Shown one piece after another: positions 1 to 12,589 of a DNA stretch of 64,000 nucleotides. Each line of letters begins with the position of its first letter. The stretch's first letter is position 1. The stretch comes from Spiroplasma helicoides (GTDB lineage Bacteria; Bacillota_I; Bacilli_A; Mycoplasmatales; Mycoplasmataceae): positions 124,001 through 188,000 of the forward strand of contig NZ_CP017015.1 of NCBI RefSeq assembly GCF_001715535.1. The letters run 5' to 3'. Made by a program: the position numbers and the translations under genes. Below the pieces are notes generated by a model, which was given only the letters and a program-made list of their open reading frames with translations, made no database searches and was not told where the DNA came from.

Positions 1-12
1 AGGAACATTAAA

Positions 13-489
13 ATGAGATTATTCACAAAGAAAAAAAATTTAGAAATATTTGCACCTGTAGATGGTGAAATAATAGATATTCACACTGTTCAAGATGAAG
101 TGTTTGCAGAAGGTATGCTAGGAGAAGGTTTAGCTTTTGTTCCAGATAACGGTGAATTTGTTGCACCAGTTGATGGAAAACTTGTTACTGTTTTTCCAAC
201 AGGTCACGCATACGGGATCAAAAATAAAAACGGCGTAGAAATTTTATTACATATTGGTTTAGATACTGTTTCACTAGAAGGTGAAGGGTTCGATGTAAAA
301 GTTAAACAAGATCAAGAAGTTTCTGTAGGAGACTTACTTGTTATAGCTGATTTAGAATCGATTGCTAAAAAAGTTCCATCAACTCAAACACCATTAATTT
401 TTGTACCTGAATCAATGAATGGTAAGTCATTGGAAATTGTTGCTAAAGGAAAAGTTAAAAAAGGTGACTTAATAGTTATTATTAAATAA
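13..489 (+). CDS. crr: PTS glucose-type enzyme IIA component
   Basis: This cytosolic phosphocarrier accepts phosphate from HPr and passes it to a sugar-specific IIB domain. The 158-residue frame is full length for a free-standing IIA(Glc). The two family histidines are visible: His65 (in GHAYGI) and the phosphorylated His80 (in LLHIGLDTV). The first residues (FAPVDGEII) match the usual start of the beta-sandwich. An SD (aggaa, 1-5) precedes the ATG. It is monocistronic here, with a terminator directly after the stop. In low-GC bacteria a free IIA(Glc) can serve several EIIBC permeases; which one it serves cannot be told from this window. Confidence 0.95.
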   Translation: MRLFTKKKNLEIFAPVDGEIIDIHTVQDEVFAEGMLGEGLAFVPDNGEFVAPVDGKLVTVFPTGHAYGIKNKNGVEILLHIGLDTVSLEGEGFDVKVKQDQEVSVGDLLVIADLESIAKKVPSTQTPLIFVPESMNGKSLEIVAKGKVKKGDLIVIIK

Positions 490-500
490 TATCATCACAA

Positions 501-526
501 AAATGTTCATAGTAGAACATTTTTTT
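501..526 (+). terminator. Rho-independent terminator after crr
   Basis: Stem AAATGTTC/GAACATTT with a 6-nt loop is followed by a T run, 12 nt after the crr stop. Confidence 0.85.
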
Positions 527-566
527 ATTTAAAATAGTACAATCATTTTATAGACATTTTGGAGTT

Positions 567-1820
567 GTGAATACATTGGAAACAAAAGATTACTATGAGA
601 TTTTAAAATTAAAAAAATCTTGTAATTCAAAACAAATTAAGACTTCTTTTATAAAATTAGCTAAAAAACATTATCCTCAAAATAATAAAGAAAAAAAACT
701 AGAATTAAGTTTTGTTGAAATAGCTGAGGCATATGAAATTTTAATAGATAAAGAAAAAAGACATATTTATGATTCATATGGATTAAAAGGTTTGTACGGA
801 GAAGGTTTTGAGAATTATAAAACATTATCATTTAACGAGGCAATTTCTATTTTAAAAGGTTTGACAGATAACTCATCTCAAAAGAGTTTTTTAGATTTTC
901 AAAATAAATATTATGAAACATCTGAATCATTTAATTTTAATGGTTTGAACTGAAAAGTAGATGGAATCATATTTGTTACTGCCGGCTTATTTGTACCTTT
1001 ATTTTTCTCAATTATAGCAGTAACTCTTTTTGGTCTAAAAACTAACCCATCCGCTCAAGTTGTAATACAGTTTGTTCAGATTATTTCGGTTATGCTTGGA
1101 TTTATTGTCTTATTCCAAAAACATAGATCTATTTATTTGAAACAAGGTTATGCCTGAGAATTTTTTTATTTTGTATTACCAATTGTTTTCATTTTGATAG
1201 CCTCTTTGTTATCTGCTCTTGAAAATAATATCAAAGTAATGATGCTAGAACTAATTCCTAAATTAATTTTGGCAATATTTATAATAGTTTATGACAAAAG
1301 ACTAGTTAAAAAAATTAAAGAAACATTCAAAAATCATCTAGGTTCACTAGTTGTTACTGTTATAATTGGAACTATTGTTATGGTTGGTGTAAGTCTATTT
1401 TTGACCGAGATTGTGGAAACTAGATTATTCAAACTTGGTGATTCTAATAATCAAAATGCATTAATTGGAGTATTAAATGATCCAAATGCTGCTAAATCTA
1501 CAAAAATAGGTTATGCTATACTTTTAATGGCTTATGCTGTTATTGTCGCTCCTTTTGTAGAAGAAGTTGTTTTTAGATATTGCTGATTTTTAAATTCTTC
1601 AAATAAATGATTTGGACTTATAACTAGTGCTATTGTATTTGGTTTTATCCACTACGGAATAACGGGTGATTATGAGCATTTACTATCATATACATGAGGT
1701 GGGGCGGTTTTAGGTGGAGTATTTGTTTTTACAAAAGGAAATACAACACACACCTGGTTAATGCACTTTTTAAATAATTTATATAGTGCTATAACAATTT
1801 TTGCTTTTGCAAGCTGATAG
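567..1820 (+). CDS. J-like domain fused to a CPBP intramembrane protease
   Basis: One 417-codon frame, reading several TGA codons as Trp, joins two parts. Residues about 5-75 look like a DnaJ J-domain (KDYYEILKL start, AEAYEILIDKEKRHIYDSYG end). The HPD tripeptide that activates DnaK is replaced by YPQ (36-38). From about residue 130 come roughly eight membrane segments with the three CPBP/Abi (Rce1-like) protease motifs: EEVVFR (332-337), FGFIHYG (His362) and HFLNN (His400, Asn404). The protease part therefore looks catalytically complete. The start is GTG 567, only 2 nt after the GGAG, or TTG 576, which has better spacing and gives a normal J-domain N-terminus. The stop TAG overlaps the SD of the next gene. 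Targets are unknown. Confidence 0.85.
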
Positions 1821-1827
1821 GAGAAAC

Positions 1828-2721
1828 ATGACATTATTTGAAATTAACAAAAATGACGAAAATCAAACAATATTTAATTATATTAAAAAAAATTTTAAAA
1901 ATACAAGCTTATCAATAATATATAAATGGTTTAGAACTGGAAAAGTAAAATTAAACGATAAAAAAGTTAAAGATCTTAAAACAATTTTAAATAATGGAGA
2001 TTTGGTAAGAGTTTTTGATACTAGCACACCGGTTAAAAGAGTTGTTGACACCAATAGTGATTTTTCAAAACTAGTAATCATTTATGAAGACGAAAATATA
2101 TTAATAGTTGATAAAGACTCTAATGTAGAAATGCATTCAAATTTTAATGATTGCTTAGACTCAATGGTTAGAAGCTATTTGATATCAACCAAACAATATG
2201 ACATTGATAGTGAAACATCTTTTGTTGTAAGTCATATCCATAGATTAGACAAATTAACCCAAGGTTTAGTTATATATGCCAAAAATAAAAAGACTCTTGA
2301 TACACTATTAACAGCAATTCAAGATAAAGATTTGATAGAAAAATATTATTTAGCTAAATTGGAAGAAAATACAATTAAGTTAGGACAAATAGATGGATTT
2401 ATTAATTATGATTCAGAAGACAAAAAGGCAAAATTTAGTGTAAAAGAAGTAAAAAGATATAAAAACTGCTCACAGATTCACAAGTGATTTGACGAAAAAA
2501 GTAATATTTTAGAAATAAGACTACTTACTGGAAGAAAACATCAAATAAGAGCTATTTGTGAATTCTACAAATGTCCAATTTTGAGTGATTTTAGATATGG
2601 AGCAAAAAGAACAACCAAAAAAAGTATCGCATTAATAGCATATAAATTGAAGTTTAACAATTTTACAGATCATTTAAGTTACTTAAATGATAAAGAATTT
2701 ATGTCCAAAAAAACATTTTAA
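1828..2721 (+). CDS. RluA-family pseudouridine synthase (RluC/RluD type)
   Basis: It converts specific uridines of rRNA to pseudouridine. The protein has 297 residues. An N-terminal S4-like RNA-binding segment (about 18-75) is followed by the catalytic domain with motif HRLDKLTQGLVIYAK; Asp141 is the predicted nucleophile. Motif III (RLLTGRKHQIRA) lies after the in-frame TGA at 2485. The ATG at 1828 is chosen because AGGAGA (1819-1824) lies at ideal spacing; an upstream TTG in the same frame has no SD. It is probably co-transcribed with the preceding protease gene. The exact target uridine cannot be assigned. Confidence 0.92.
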
Positions 2722-2759
2722 AAAAATGATAAAATTATTTTTAGTTAGGGGGAGCAGTA

Positions 2760-4673
2760 ATGTTATCTACTAGACAAAGTATTTTTAGTACTATAATAGG
2801 GACATTAATCTCCCTTATAAACTCGATTATACAGTTACTAACTATGTATTTTGTTTTGCAAAAATTTGGAACACACTTTAACGGGTATGTTAGGTTAGTT
2901 TCTTCATTCTCTATGTTAATTTCAACAGCCGAAAGTTCTTTAGGTGTTGCAGCAACAATATTAATGGTAAGACCAATAGTGCAAAATGATTGAATTACAG
3001 CTAATGAAATTTATTCTACATCTAAAAAATTGTATAGAAAAGCAAGTATTACTGAATTAATATTGGTTTTTTCTTTATGTTTATTATATCCTGTATATGC
3101 TGGTGTAACTGGTGATGGTGGTAGTGTATTTGATAGCAACAGTTGAAGTAGAATTGGAATAGAACTAGCAGACACACAATTTGTATCATATTGAACATTG
3201 ATCGTTATTGCATTTTCATATAGTTTAAAAAACTTTATTGGAAATTATTGATTTAATTCCTATGAATGTGTCGTAGCAGCCGATAATAAAAACACAGTTA
3301 GAAAAGTCATTATACTATTTACTGATGTTGTGATTTATATGTTAATGTTCTTGTTGTTGAGTTTTGAAAGCTTGCCTGCATATGCACCATTTTTGGTAAT
3401 TCTTGCATATAGTCCTATAAAGGGTTCGTTGATAGCTGTTTATGTAAAAAGAAAATATGTATGACTAAAATATTATCGAGATTTTAATAGTTTTAAATTA
3501 ACAACAACCGCCGCAAAGATTTCAAGATCATCAATAGGTACTTCTCTTCTAATAAATTTAGATGTGATTATCGCAGCCCTTGTTTTAGGTCTAGGTGTAT
3601 CGTCTACACTTTCTTTGTATCTAGTAATTGCTGTAAATACAAGATTGATAATGACCAACTTTATAACATCTTTTAGAGAATTTTTTGTTACATTGGTTGC
3701 CAAAAGGGGAAGAATCCACTGGGAAAGCTATGTTAAATATGAATTATATACATTTTTAGTTGCTTCATTCACTTTCATTAATATGTCGATACTGTCACCT
3801 TACTTTGTAAGTAGTTTATATGCCGAAAATGCTTTGAATACTTTAACAACAGAAACTAATAATGCTAATTTTAACGCATTGTCTTATATGTTTTACAACC
3901 CAACCTTTTCTATAATATATGCTTTGTCAACAGCATTTATAATTTTGTGTCAAGGTCAAATTACATTAATTCATGCCAAAGGACGTTATGGAGAAGTGTC
4001 AAAGTTTCAAAATATTTTAGGGGTAGTTTATTTATTTGTAACACCATTTCTAACTTATTTATGTAAATTATTAAAAGTTGGTGGAGAAGAAAATGAACTA
4101 ACATCTGGAATAATAATGTTATATTCAATAAAAATAGTTTTTTTAATCATTAGATATTTATACTTGTGAGTCTATGTTTGAAGATATGCAACTTATAACT
4201 CAACATTAAAGCATGTTTGAAATAATGTTATGATACTGGTTCTTCCGTCATTATTAATGTCACTTATCAACGTTTTTGTTATAAATAAGAATTTTGATAT
4301 TAAATCACATACCAATGCACAAAACTCATCTGTGTTACCATTAATATCATTATTTTTTGGAATAATATTAGTAACAAGTCTATTATTGATTATTGTTGCT
4401 TATGCATTTTCACCAAAAACAATGAATGGAATTATAAAAAATATGCCAATTATAAATAAAATAATCAAGAAAAAAGATGAAGACGCAAGAAAAAAAAGAT
4501 TTGAAGAAAATGGAATTGATGTTTCTGAAATAGTCGATAAAGCTAGTGAATTATCAACAGCAATGTATGGAATTATTGACGAGTCAACAGCTTCTACTTT
4601 GTCACTTGATACTGTTAAAATAAACGTGGAATCAAAAAATGATAAAATTTATGTATTAAAAGGGAATGAATAA
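2760..4673 (+). CDS. Polytopic membrane protein, possible polysaccharide/lipid flippase
   Basis: A 637-residue frame reads through at least seven TGA codons. About 12-14 hydrophobic segments are visible, starting with an N-terminal stretch (STIIGTLISLINSIIQLLTMY) that resembles Wzx/MurJ-like flippases of the MOP superfamily. The C-terminal ~110 residues are hydrophilic and charged (KKKDEDARKKRFEENG), probably a cytoplasmic tail. The SD AGGGGGAG (2747-2754) supports the ATG. The family call rests only on overall look and the N-terminal segment, so the substrate is unknown. It is followed within 66 nt by a second large membrane protein with its own promoter-like element. Confidence 0.6.
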
Positions 4674-4712
4674 GACTCAAAATCTAAATAAATCATATTT
4701 CATTTTTATAAT

Positions 4713-4720
4713 GTTATAAT
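4713..4720 (+). promoter_or_regulatory. Extended -10 element
   Basis: TGT-TATAAT lies about 10 nt before the SD of the gene starting at 4739, implying a very short leader. The same TGTTATAAT string precedes the small RNA at 11604 and the helicase operon at 51158. Confidence 0.45.
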
Positions 4721-4738
4721 CAATATGGTGGATTAGAT

Positions 4739-6361
4739 ATGTCAGGTATTTCTCTTTGAATTCCAATATTGATAGCTGCAATATGTATATTTATGTTTTA
4801 TACATCAGGTGTTACAATATTAGAACTTTTAAAATTTAATATAAAAAATCCTTTTGCTTCTATTGCGGCAGGATTTTTTGCATTTTTTACCTACATTTCA
4901 ATTCTTACATTCCCACTTCAACTTATATCCGTTTTACCTTATGTATTTTTTGTATACTATTTGTGAGGTTTAACAATTGTTTACATTATTTTTTGTTTCA
5001 TATTTACCAAGTACTGGCTATCACTAGATTGGTTTTGAAAACATTTTTTAATTTTTGCAATAGTTGTTGCAGTGGTTGGGGGATCAACTTATTTTCAGTT
5101 TATAAATTTAGCAGATGACAATTTTGCTAGACACAAAAATATGCTATCGATATTGTCGTGACTTAAAGATAACCAAGTATCGTTTTTTAACAATGCTACT
5201 TTATTTAAGTTTTTAGGATTTAAACCATTTCAAGGTTGATATACATTTCAATTGGCTGTCACATTATTGTTTAATACGCAGAGCTATCAATTCAAAGATA
5301 TAATTGTACCATTTACTTTTATTTTAGATATATTTTTAACTAGCTCAATTTTTATATTTATGTTTGATTCATTTCACAAATTGCAATCTGCTAGAGCTTA
5401 TAAAAAGTATTCCTTAATGGGTGTATCATTATTTATTTTTACAGGAACTAAAACAGCATTTTTACTTTTTGGTAACTCTTTTTGATTAGGTGACACAATT
5501 TTTATTTACTTGATATTTTATGTAATGATTTTAGGTTTAAGATATACAGGTATTAAGTATCGAGAAAGAAGTAACCCAATATTTATTGGGACAGTGTTGG
5601 GAGGATACATCTCTTTTTCTTGAGATAACTCTTATCAAGTTTTATTTATTATTTATTGCTTATTATTTTTAGTTCAAAGAAGATATAGACAAAACTTTAC
5701 GAAAGATATTTTGAAACTTTCTTTATTCCCGATTATAGATCTAGTCTTTTTTAATATAATTTTAGGTTACTATATTCAAACAACTTTATTCTTGGCAATT
5801 CTTTTATTGTTGTTCATTGTTATTTATATAATGTCTAAAAATTACTCCAACATTATTAAGTTCGAAACATTTGTGGATGATAAGATAAATTGAGTTACAT
5901 TAATACTTCCTGTTGTATTTATGGGTGTATCCATTGCTATAACACTTGGTTCCAACCAATCATTAATTAGTGCTGAAGATACTTATCTAAATTTTTTATA
6001 TGACTGAACAGCGGTATTCTCTAATGTAAATCTTAGATTTTGAATAACATCAAGTTTGGCAATGTTTATTTTGGCAATATCTTTTTTATGAATATTTATC
6101 AGAAAAAAATTTAACACATCTATTTTGACAGGAATGGTTGACTTACTTTTAATTAACTACTTAACTTTCTATAACCCAATTGTTGTTAAATTTATAAACT
6201 TAATATATCCAATGATGTTACAGTCAAATGGTATTATAATAATTATTCAAGGAGCTGTTTTATTAAATGTAATAATTTATTGATTGTTTAATAGAAGTGA
6301 AGACAAAAAAAATATAAGTGAAATAAAAATAATTAGAAATTATAATTGACTAAAAATTTAA
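4739..6361 (+). CDS. Large polytopic membrane protein of unknown function
   Basis: The protein has 540 residues, with about 13-15 membrane-spanning stretches separated by short loops and almost no soluble domain. I see no transporter signature, glycosyltransferase motif or conserved charged pair that names a family. An SD-like GGTGG (4727-4731) precedes the ATG. The frame is continuous through many TGA codons. The gene ends with a stop (TAA 6359-6361) that overlaps the AAGGAG SD of ligA, so it is likely co-transcribed with ligA and gatCAB. The neighbour upstream is a possible flippase, so a shared envelope role is possible but unproven. Confidence 0.65.
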
Positions 6362-6369
6362 GGAGAACT

Positions 6370-8364
<1,995 letters not shown>

Positions 8365-8367
8365 ATA

Positions 8368-8658
8368 ATGAAAATAGATAAAAAATTAATTAAAGAACTA
8401 GCTGATGACATAATGCTAGAAATATCAGATGAAGAAGCGGATGCCTTTTTAAAAACAGAAAAAGAGTTATTAGCTAAATTTGAAAAAGTGTTAGTTATTA
8501 ATGTGGACAATGTTGAACCTAGTTTTTATTGTTTTGATCATTTGAATAATTTTCTGAGAGATGATAATAAAAAAGAAGTAATATCTAAACAAGAGTTACT
8601 TAATAATGCACCTAAGTCAAAAGATGGCTATGTAATTATAGAAAAGGTGGTAAAGTAA
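8368..8658 (+). CDS. gatC: Asp/Glu-tRNA amidotransferase subunit C
   Basis: This 96-residue subunit wraps around GatA and stabilises the GatCAB complex that converts Glu-tRNA(Gln), and in some bacteria Asp-tRNA(Asn), to the amidated form. The N-terminal helical part (LIKELADDIMLEISDEEADAF) and the central NVDNVEPSF segment match the family. It lies 3 nt after ligA and 2 nt before gatA, in the usual C-A-B order. Only the short length limits certainty, and the context removes most doubt. Confidence 0.93.
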   Translation: MKIDKKLIKELADDIMLEISDEEADAFLKTEKELLAKFEKVLVINVDNVEPSFYCFDHLNNFLRDDNKKEVISKQELLNNAPKSKDGYVIIEKVVK

Positions 8659-8660
8659 AT

Positions 8661-10124
8661 ATGGAGACAAAGTATTTATCAATTTCTGAAATTCATAACA
8701 AATTAAAAAATAAAGAACTAAGTGTTAAAGAACTTATAAATGATGTGCACAAAAACTTAGAAAGCCATTTGAGTAGTAATTTTTTAGTGACTTTATTAGA
8801 GAATGACTTTGATGGTGATGAATTACAAAAAATGTTTGATGAACAAAATCTATTGTCTGCTATTCCCTTTGTTACTAAAGATAATTTTTCTACAAAAGGA
8901 ATACTTACAACCGCCGGGACAAAAATATTGGAAAACTATTATCCACCAATTGATGCAACTATTACTAAAAAATTGAAAGATAAAAACACAATTTTGTTAG
9001 GGAAATCAAGCTTAGATGAACTGGGAATGGGTGGTACTGGATTATTTGGTTTTAATGGTGAAGTACATCACCCATTTGACAAAGATAGAATAGCTGGAGG
9101 AAGTTCAAGTGGTAGTGCGTATGCTGTTGCTGCTGGTTTAGTTCCTTTTGCAACTGGTTCTGACACAGGTGACTCAATTAGAAAACCCGCAAGTTTTAAT
9201 GGAATAGTTGGTTTCAAACCAACTTACGGAAGCATATCTAGATATGGTGTTATTCCTTATGCTCCCAGTCTTGACCACTTAGGATATTTTACAAGATCTG
9301 TCGAAGATGTTGCAATACTTTGTGATGCAACATACGGTTATGATGAAAAAGATTTCACATCAATTGATAATACTAATGAGTATTACAAAAACTTTAGTAA
9401 ATCTCCTAAACAAATAAAGTTTGGTTTTATTAAACAAGTAGAAAAATATATGAAAACAGACTTGAAAGATTCTTACGAAAAGCTATTTGAAAAAATAAAA
9501 AAAGATGGACATACAATTGAGTATATTGATTTTAATGAGCAACTTTTAGAAAGCATCCCTGCTGTTTACATGATGATATCTTTCTCTGAAGCGGTATCTA
9601 CACATGCAGATTTAGATGGTATTAATTTTGGCCTAAGAGCTGAAGGTTCTGATTATATTGAAATTATGAAAAAATCAAGAACTAAATATTTTGGACCAAA
9701 TGTTAAAAAAAGATTTACTATAGGTAGTTTACAATTGAAAAAAGAAAATCAAGAAGAATTATTAAATAGGTCAAAAAAAGTAAGAACACTTATTATTCAA
9801 GAAATTAAAAAACTTTATGAAAAAATAGATATCTTAATTTTACCCCCAAGTTTTAGTGTTGCACCTTTAATAAAAGATGTTTTAGGAACAGATATTGAAG
9901 ATAGAGATGATAATCAAGGTGTTTGAATTGAAGATATTCTAATTTTAGGGAATATGAGTGGTATGCCATCAATCACATTACCTTTTATAAAAGAAAATAA
10001 CTTACCAATTGGAATTAATTTAAATGCAAAACCAAAAGCAGATTTGGAATTATTACAAGCATCAAATTATTTAGAACAATTACTAAGCAAAGTTATAAAC
10101 AAGGAGGGTAAGTTTAATGAGTAA
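8661..10124 (+). CDS. gatA: Asp/Glu-tRNA amidotransferase subunit A
   Basis: This is the amidase subunit, which hydrolyses Gln to supply ammonia to GatB. The 487 residues contain the amidase signature with the Ser-cisSer-Lys triad: Lys73 in VTKDNF, cis-Ser149 in GGSSSGSA and the nucleophile Ser172. The residue before the nucleophile is Asp (TGDSIRKP) where the family normally has Gly (TGGSIR), which is unusual. The single TGA at 9924 is Trp; the frame then continues to TAA 10122-10124, overlapping the gatB start by 8 nt. That overlap implies translational coupling. Confidence 0.96.
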
Positions 10125-11559
10125 TTTTGAAGTAATAATAGGAATAGAAAATCACGTTGAACTTAAAACAAATACAAAAATGTTTTCTCCCGGACCAGTA
10201 ACATTTGGTGCAGAACCCAATACTCAAATTTGTGAAATTGATTTGGGTTATCCAGGTACTATGCCTTCAGTAAATAAAGAGGGGGTTAGACTTGCTCTTT
10301 TAGCTTGTAATGGATTGAATATGCAAATAGATAACATTCTAAGGTTTGATAGAAAAAACTATTTTTATCCTGATTTAGTAAAAGGTTTTCAAATAACCCA
10401 ACAATTTTACCCAATTGGTAAAGAGGGTAAAATTGAAATAAATCTTGATAACGGAGAAAAAAAAGTTATTGAGATCGAAAGACTTCACATAGAAGAAGAC
10501 ACTGCAAAACAAATACATAAAGGCGAATTTACATATCTTGATTACAACAGAAGTGGAATTGGACTTATTGAAATTGTTTCAAAACCAGTTATAAGAAGTG
10601 CCTACGAAGCGGTTGAATATGTTAATACTCTTAGAGAAATATTACTTTTTTTAGGTATTAGTGATGTAAAGATGAATGAGGGTTCACTGAGATGTGATGT
10701 AAATATTTCATTAAGACCGTATGGTTATGAAGGATTTGGTAATAAAGTTGAGATAAAAAATTTAAATTCATTAAATAATGTCAAAAAAGCCATTGAATAT
10801 GAGATAAAAAGACAATCTGATTTGATACTTGCTGGTGAAGTTGTAAGACAAGAAACTAGAAGATTTGATGAAAATTCACAAGAAACAATATTGATGAGAG
10901 TAAAAACAGATGCTATTGATTATAAGTATTTTCCAGAACCAAACCTACATCCAATACAGTTGGAAAAAAAATGAATTCAAGAAGTTATTGATAATTCACC
11001 AGAATTACCAGCTTTAAAAAGAAAGAGATATTTAGAAGAATACAATTTAAATATAGAAGAAGTTAATTATATTCTGGCAAGCCTTGAACAAACCAATTTT
11101 TTTGAACAAACCATAAAATTAGGTTCTAACCCAAGAAAAGTAACTAACTATTTAATGTCTGATATTAAGGCTTTATTAAATAAAGATAATATAACTATAG
11201 AAAAATCAAATATTAAACCTGATCACATATTTAAAATAATATCTTTGATGGATGATGGTGTAATTTCATCAAAACACGTTAAAAGCATAATTCCAATAAT
11301 TTACGAAAAAGGACTTGATGTTGAAATTATTGTAGAAGAACATGGTTTAAAATTAATAAATAATGAAGATGAAATCTTGTCATATTTAAAACCTATTGTT
11401 GAAAGCAATGTTTTGTTAATTCGTGAGCAATATGCAAATCGACCTGAAAGAGTAGAAAAAACTCTTATGGGCCAATTGATGAAAGAAACTGGTGGAAATG
11501 TAAACCCAGATAAAGCAATAGAATTATTAAATAAAATAATCAAAGAAATAATTAAATAA
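10117..11559 (+). CDS. gatB: Asp/Glu-tRNA amidotransferase subunit B
   Basis: This subunit binds the misacylated tRNA and carries out the kinase and transamidation steps. The 480 residues start with the typical EVIIGIENHVELKTNTKMFS and include the KNYFYPDLVKGFQITQ segment. The C-terminal helical and YqeY-like tail ends with GGNVNPDKAIELLNK. The SD AAGGAGG (10101-10107) lies inside the end of gatA. One TGA (10972) is read as Trp. The gatCAB block implies that the cell makes Gln-tRNA indirectly. An inverted repeat without a proper T run follows. Confidence 0.96.
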
Positions 11560-11603
11560 AAATATGCATTTTTTGTAAAAAAAAATGCATATTAGCATAT
11601 ATG

Positions 11604-11612
11604 TGTTATAAT
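11604..11612 (+). promoter_or_regulatory. Extended -10 element before a candidate small RNA
   Basis: TGT-TATAAT is followed about 7 nt later by a run of hairpins and no ORF. No clear -35 box is present, as expected for an extended -10 promoter. Confidence 0.5.
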
Positions 11613-11618
11613 TTTTTT

Positions 11619-11734
11619 GTGATAGAGATATCACACTTGTAAAAAGGTTTTACCTAATAATTTTAAACTAATTATTTTATTCCCGACACATAAATAATAA
11701 GTAATTAAAATAGATGCTTGCATCTATTTTTTTT
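11619..11734 (+). ncRNA. Candidate structured small RNA, class unknown
   Basis: About 115 nt between convergent gatB and ktrA hold four perfect hairpins in series: GTGATA/TATCAC closed by a GAGA (GNRA) tetraloop (11619-11634), GTAAAA/TTTTAC (11639-11653), AATAATT/AATTATT (11656-11676) and a terminator stem AAAATAGATG/CATCTATTTT with a T run (11707-11734). A promoter-like element sits just upstream. No coding frame is present. I do not recognise tmRNA, SRP RNA, RNase P or 6S features. A regulatory small RNA is the simplest reading, but expression is not shown. Confidence 0.5.
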
Positions 11735-11762
11735 GTTCCAATAAAAAAGAAGAGTGATTAAA

Positions 11763-12455
11763 CTACTCTTCTTCTAATTCTCCTCTAATTTTTAATATTA
11801 GATCATTTATCATGTTGTTTTTTGCAAACACAACCAAAACATCATCTTCTTTTAAAGCTGTATATTCATCTGGGATAACAATTTTTCCATTTCTTTTAAT
11901 TTGAACAATGTTGAAATCTTTGTTGGTTGTAAGTCCTGACTCACTTATAGTTTTATCAATAACTTGTTCCTCTTTAACAACAATATTAGTAAAGCTGTAC
12001 TCACCATCGGTTGATTGTACATCCCCATCAATGTCAAACAAAGTTTTAGTAGCTATTAATTTACCAGCCAATACATCGGGTATAATAACTTTATCCTCAG
12101 ATATTCCAAGTGCTAATAATATTCTTTTGTGCCTTCTATCCCTCGCGTTAACAATGATGTTTTCAACACCTAAGTCAATTAAGTTTAAAACAGTTAATAT
12201 TGAAGATTCCATATTAGAACCTAAACTAACAATTACACAATCAAACTGTGATATCCCATTTCTTTCTAAAGCACTTTTATTGGTTGAATCTAATACCACA
12301 ACCTCAACAGAGTCAAATTCTGATACATAAAGGTTCAATTTTTCTTCATTGATATCAAACATTTTAATATGTTGCTTTTTTTCATCTAAAGTTTGAGCAA
12401 CAGACAAACCAAAAAAATTGGAACCTATTATTGCAAAACTTTTCTTTTTTGCCAT
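11763..12455 (-). CDS. ktrA: Potassium uptake regulator, KtrA/TrkA RCK protein
   Basis: This cytosolic RCK ring subunit gates the KtrB potassium channel in response to bound nucleotides. The 230 residues have an N-terminal Rossmann fold with a glycine-containing loop (IIGSNFFGLSV), an acidic residue at the end of the second strand (MFDINEEK), and a C-terminal TrkA-C-like domain (about 145-230). A -10-like TATAAT lies on the minus strand at about 12487-12492 and a purine-rich SD precedes the ATG. Its partner ktrB is about 6 kb away, so the two are not one operon here. Confidence 0.92.
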   Translation of the reverse strand: MAKKKSFAIIGSNFFGLSVAQTLDEKKQHIKMFDINEEKLNLYVSEFDSVEVVVLDSTNKSALERNGISQFDCVIVSLGSNMESSILTVLNLIDLGVENIIVNARDRRHKRILLALGISEDKVIIPDVLAGKLIATKTLFDIDGDVQSTDGEYSFTNIVVKEEQVIDKTISESGLTTNKDFNIVQIKRNGKIVIPDEYTALKEDDVLVVFAKNNMINDLILKIRGELEEE

Positions 12456-12589
12456 ACTTGTTTTTCTCTCTTTTCTAGTCTAAAATATTATACATCAATA
12501 AGATTTTTTATCAGAAAATATTGTATTTTGATGAATGTTGATTTTTTAAATAAATGTGATAAAGTAAAGTAAGTTTAAGAAGGATAAAT

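Noticed and set aside
567-1820. Apparent pair of truncated genes (short J-domain gene plus broken CPBP gene)
   Set aside because: Both pieces are in the same frame and the breaks are TGA codons read as Trp, so it is one gene. The same holds for nearly every apparent break in this window.
1801-1827. Upstream TTG start for the pseudouridine synthase
   Set aside because: No SD before it, and it would overlap the end of the CPBP gene; ATG 1828 has an ideal AGGAGA.
11619-11734. Assignment of the small RNA to tmRNA, SRP RNA or RNase P RNA
   Set aside because: Too short and lacking the conserved core elements of those RNAs.
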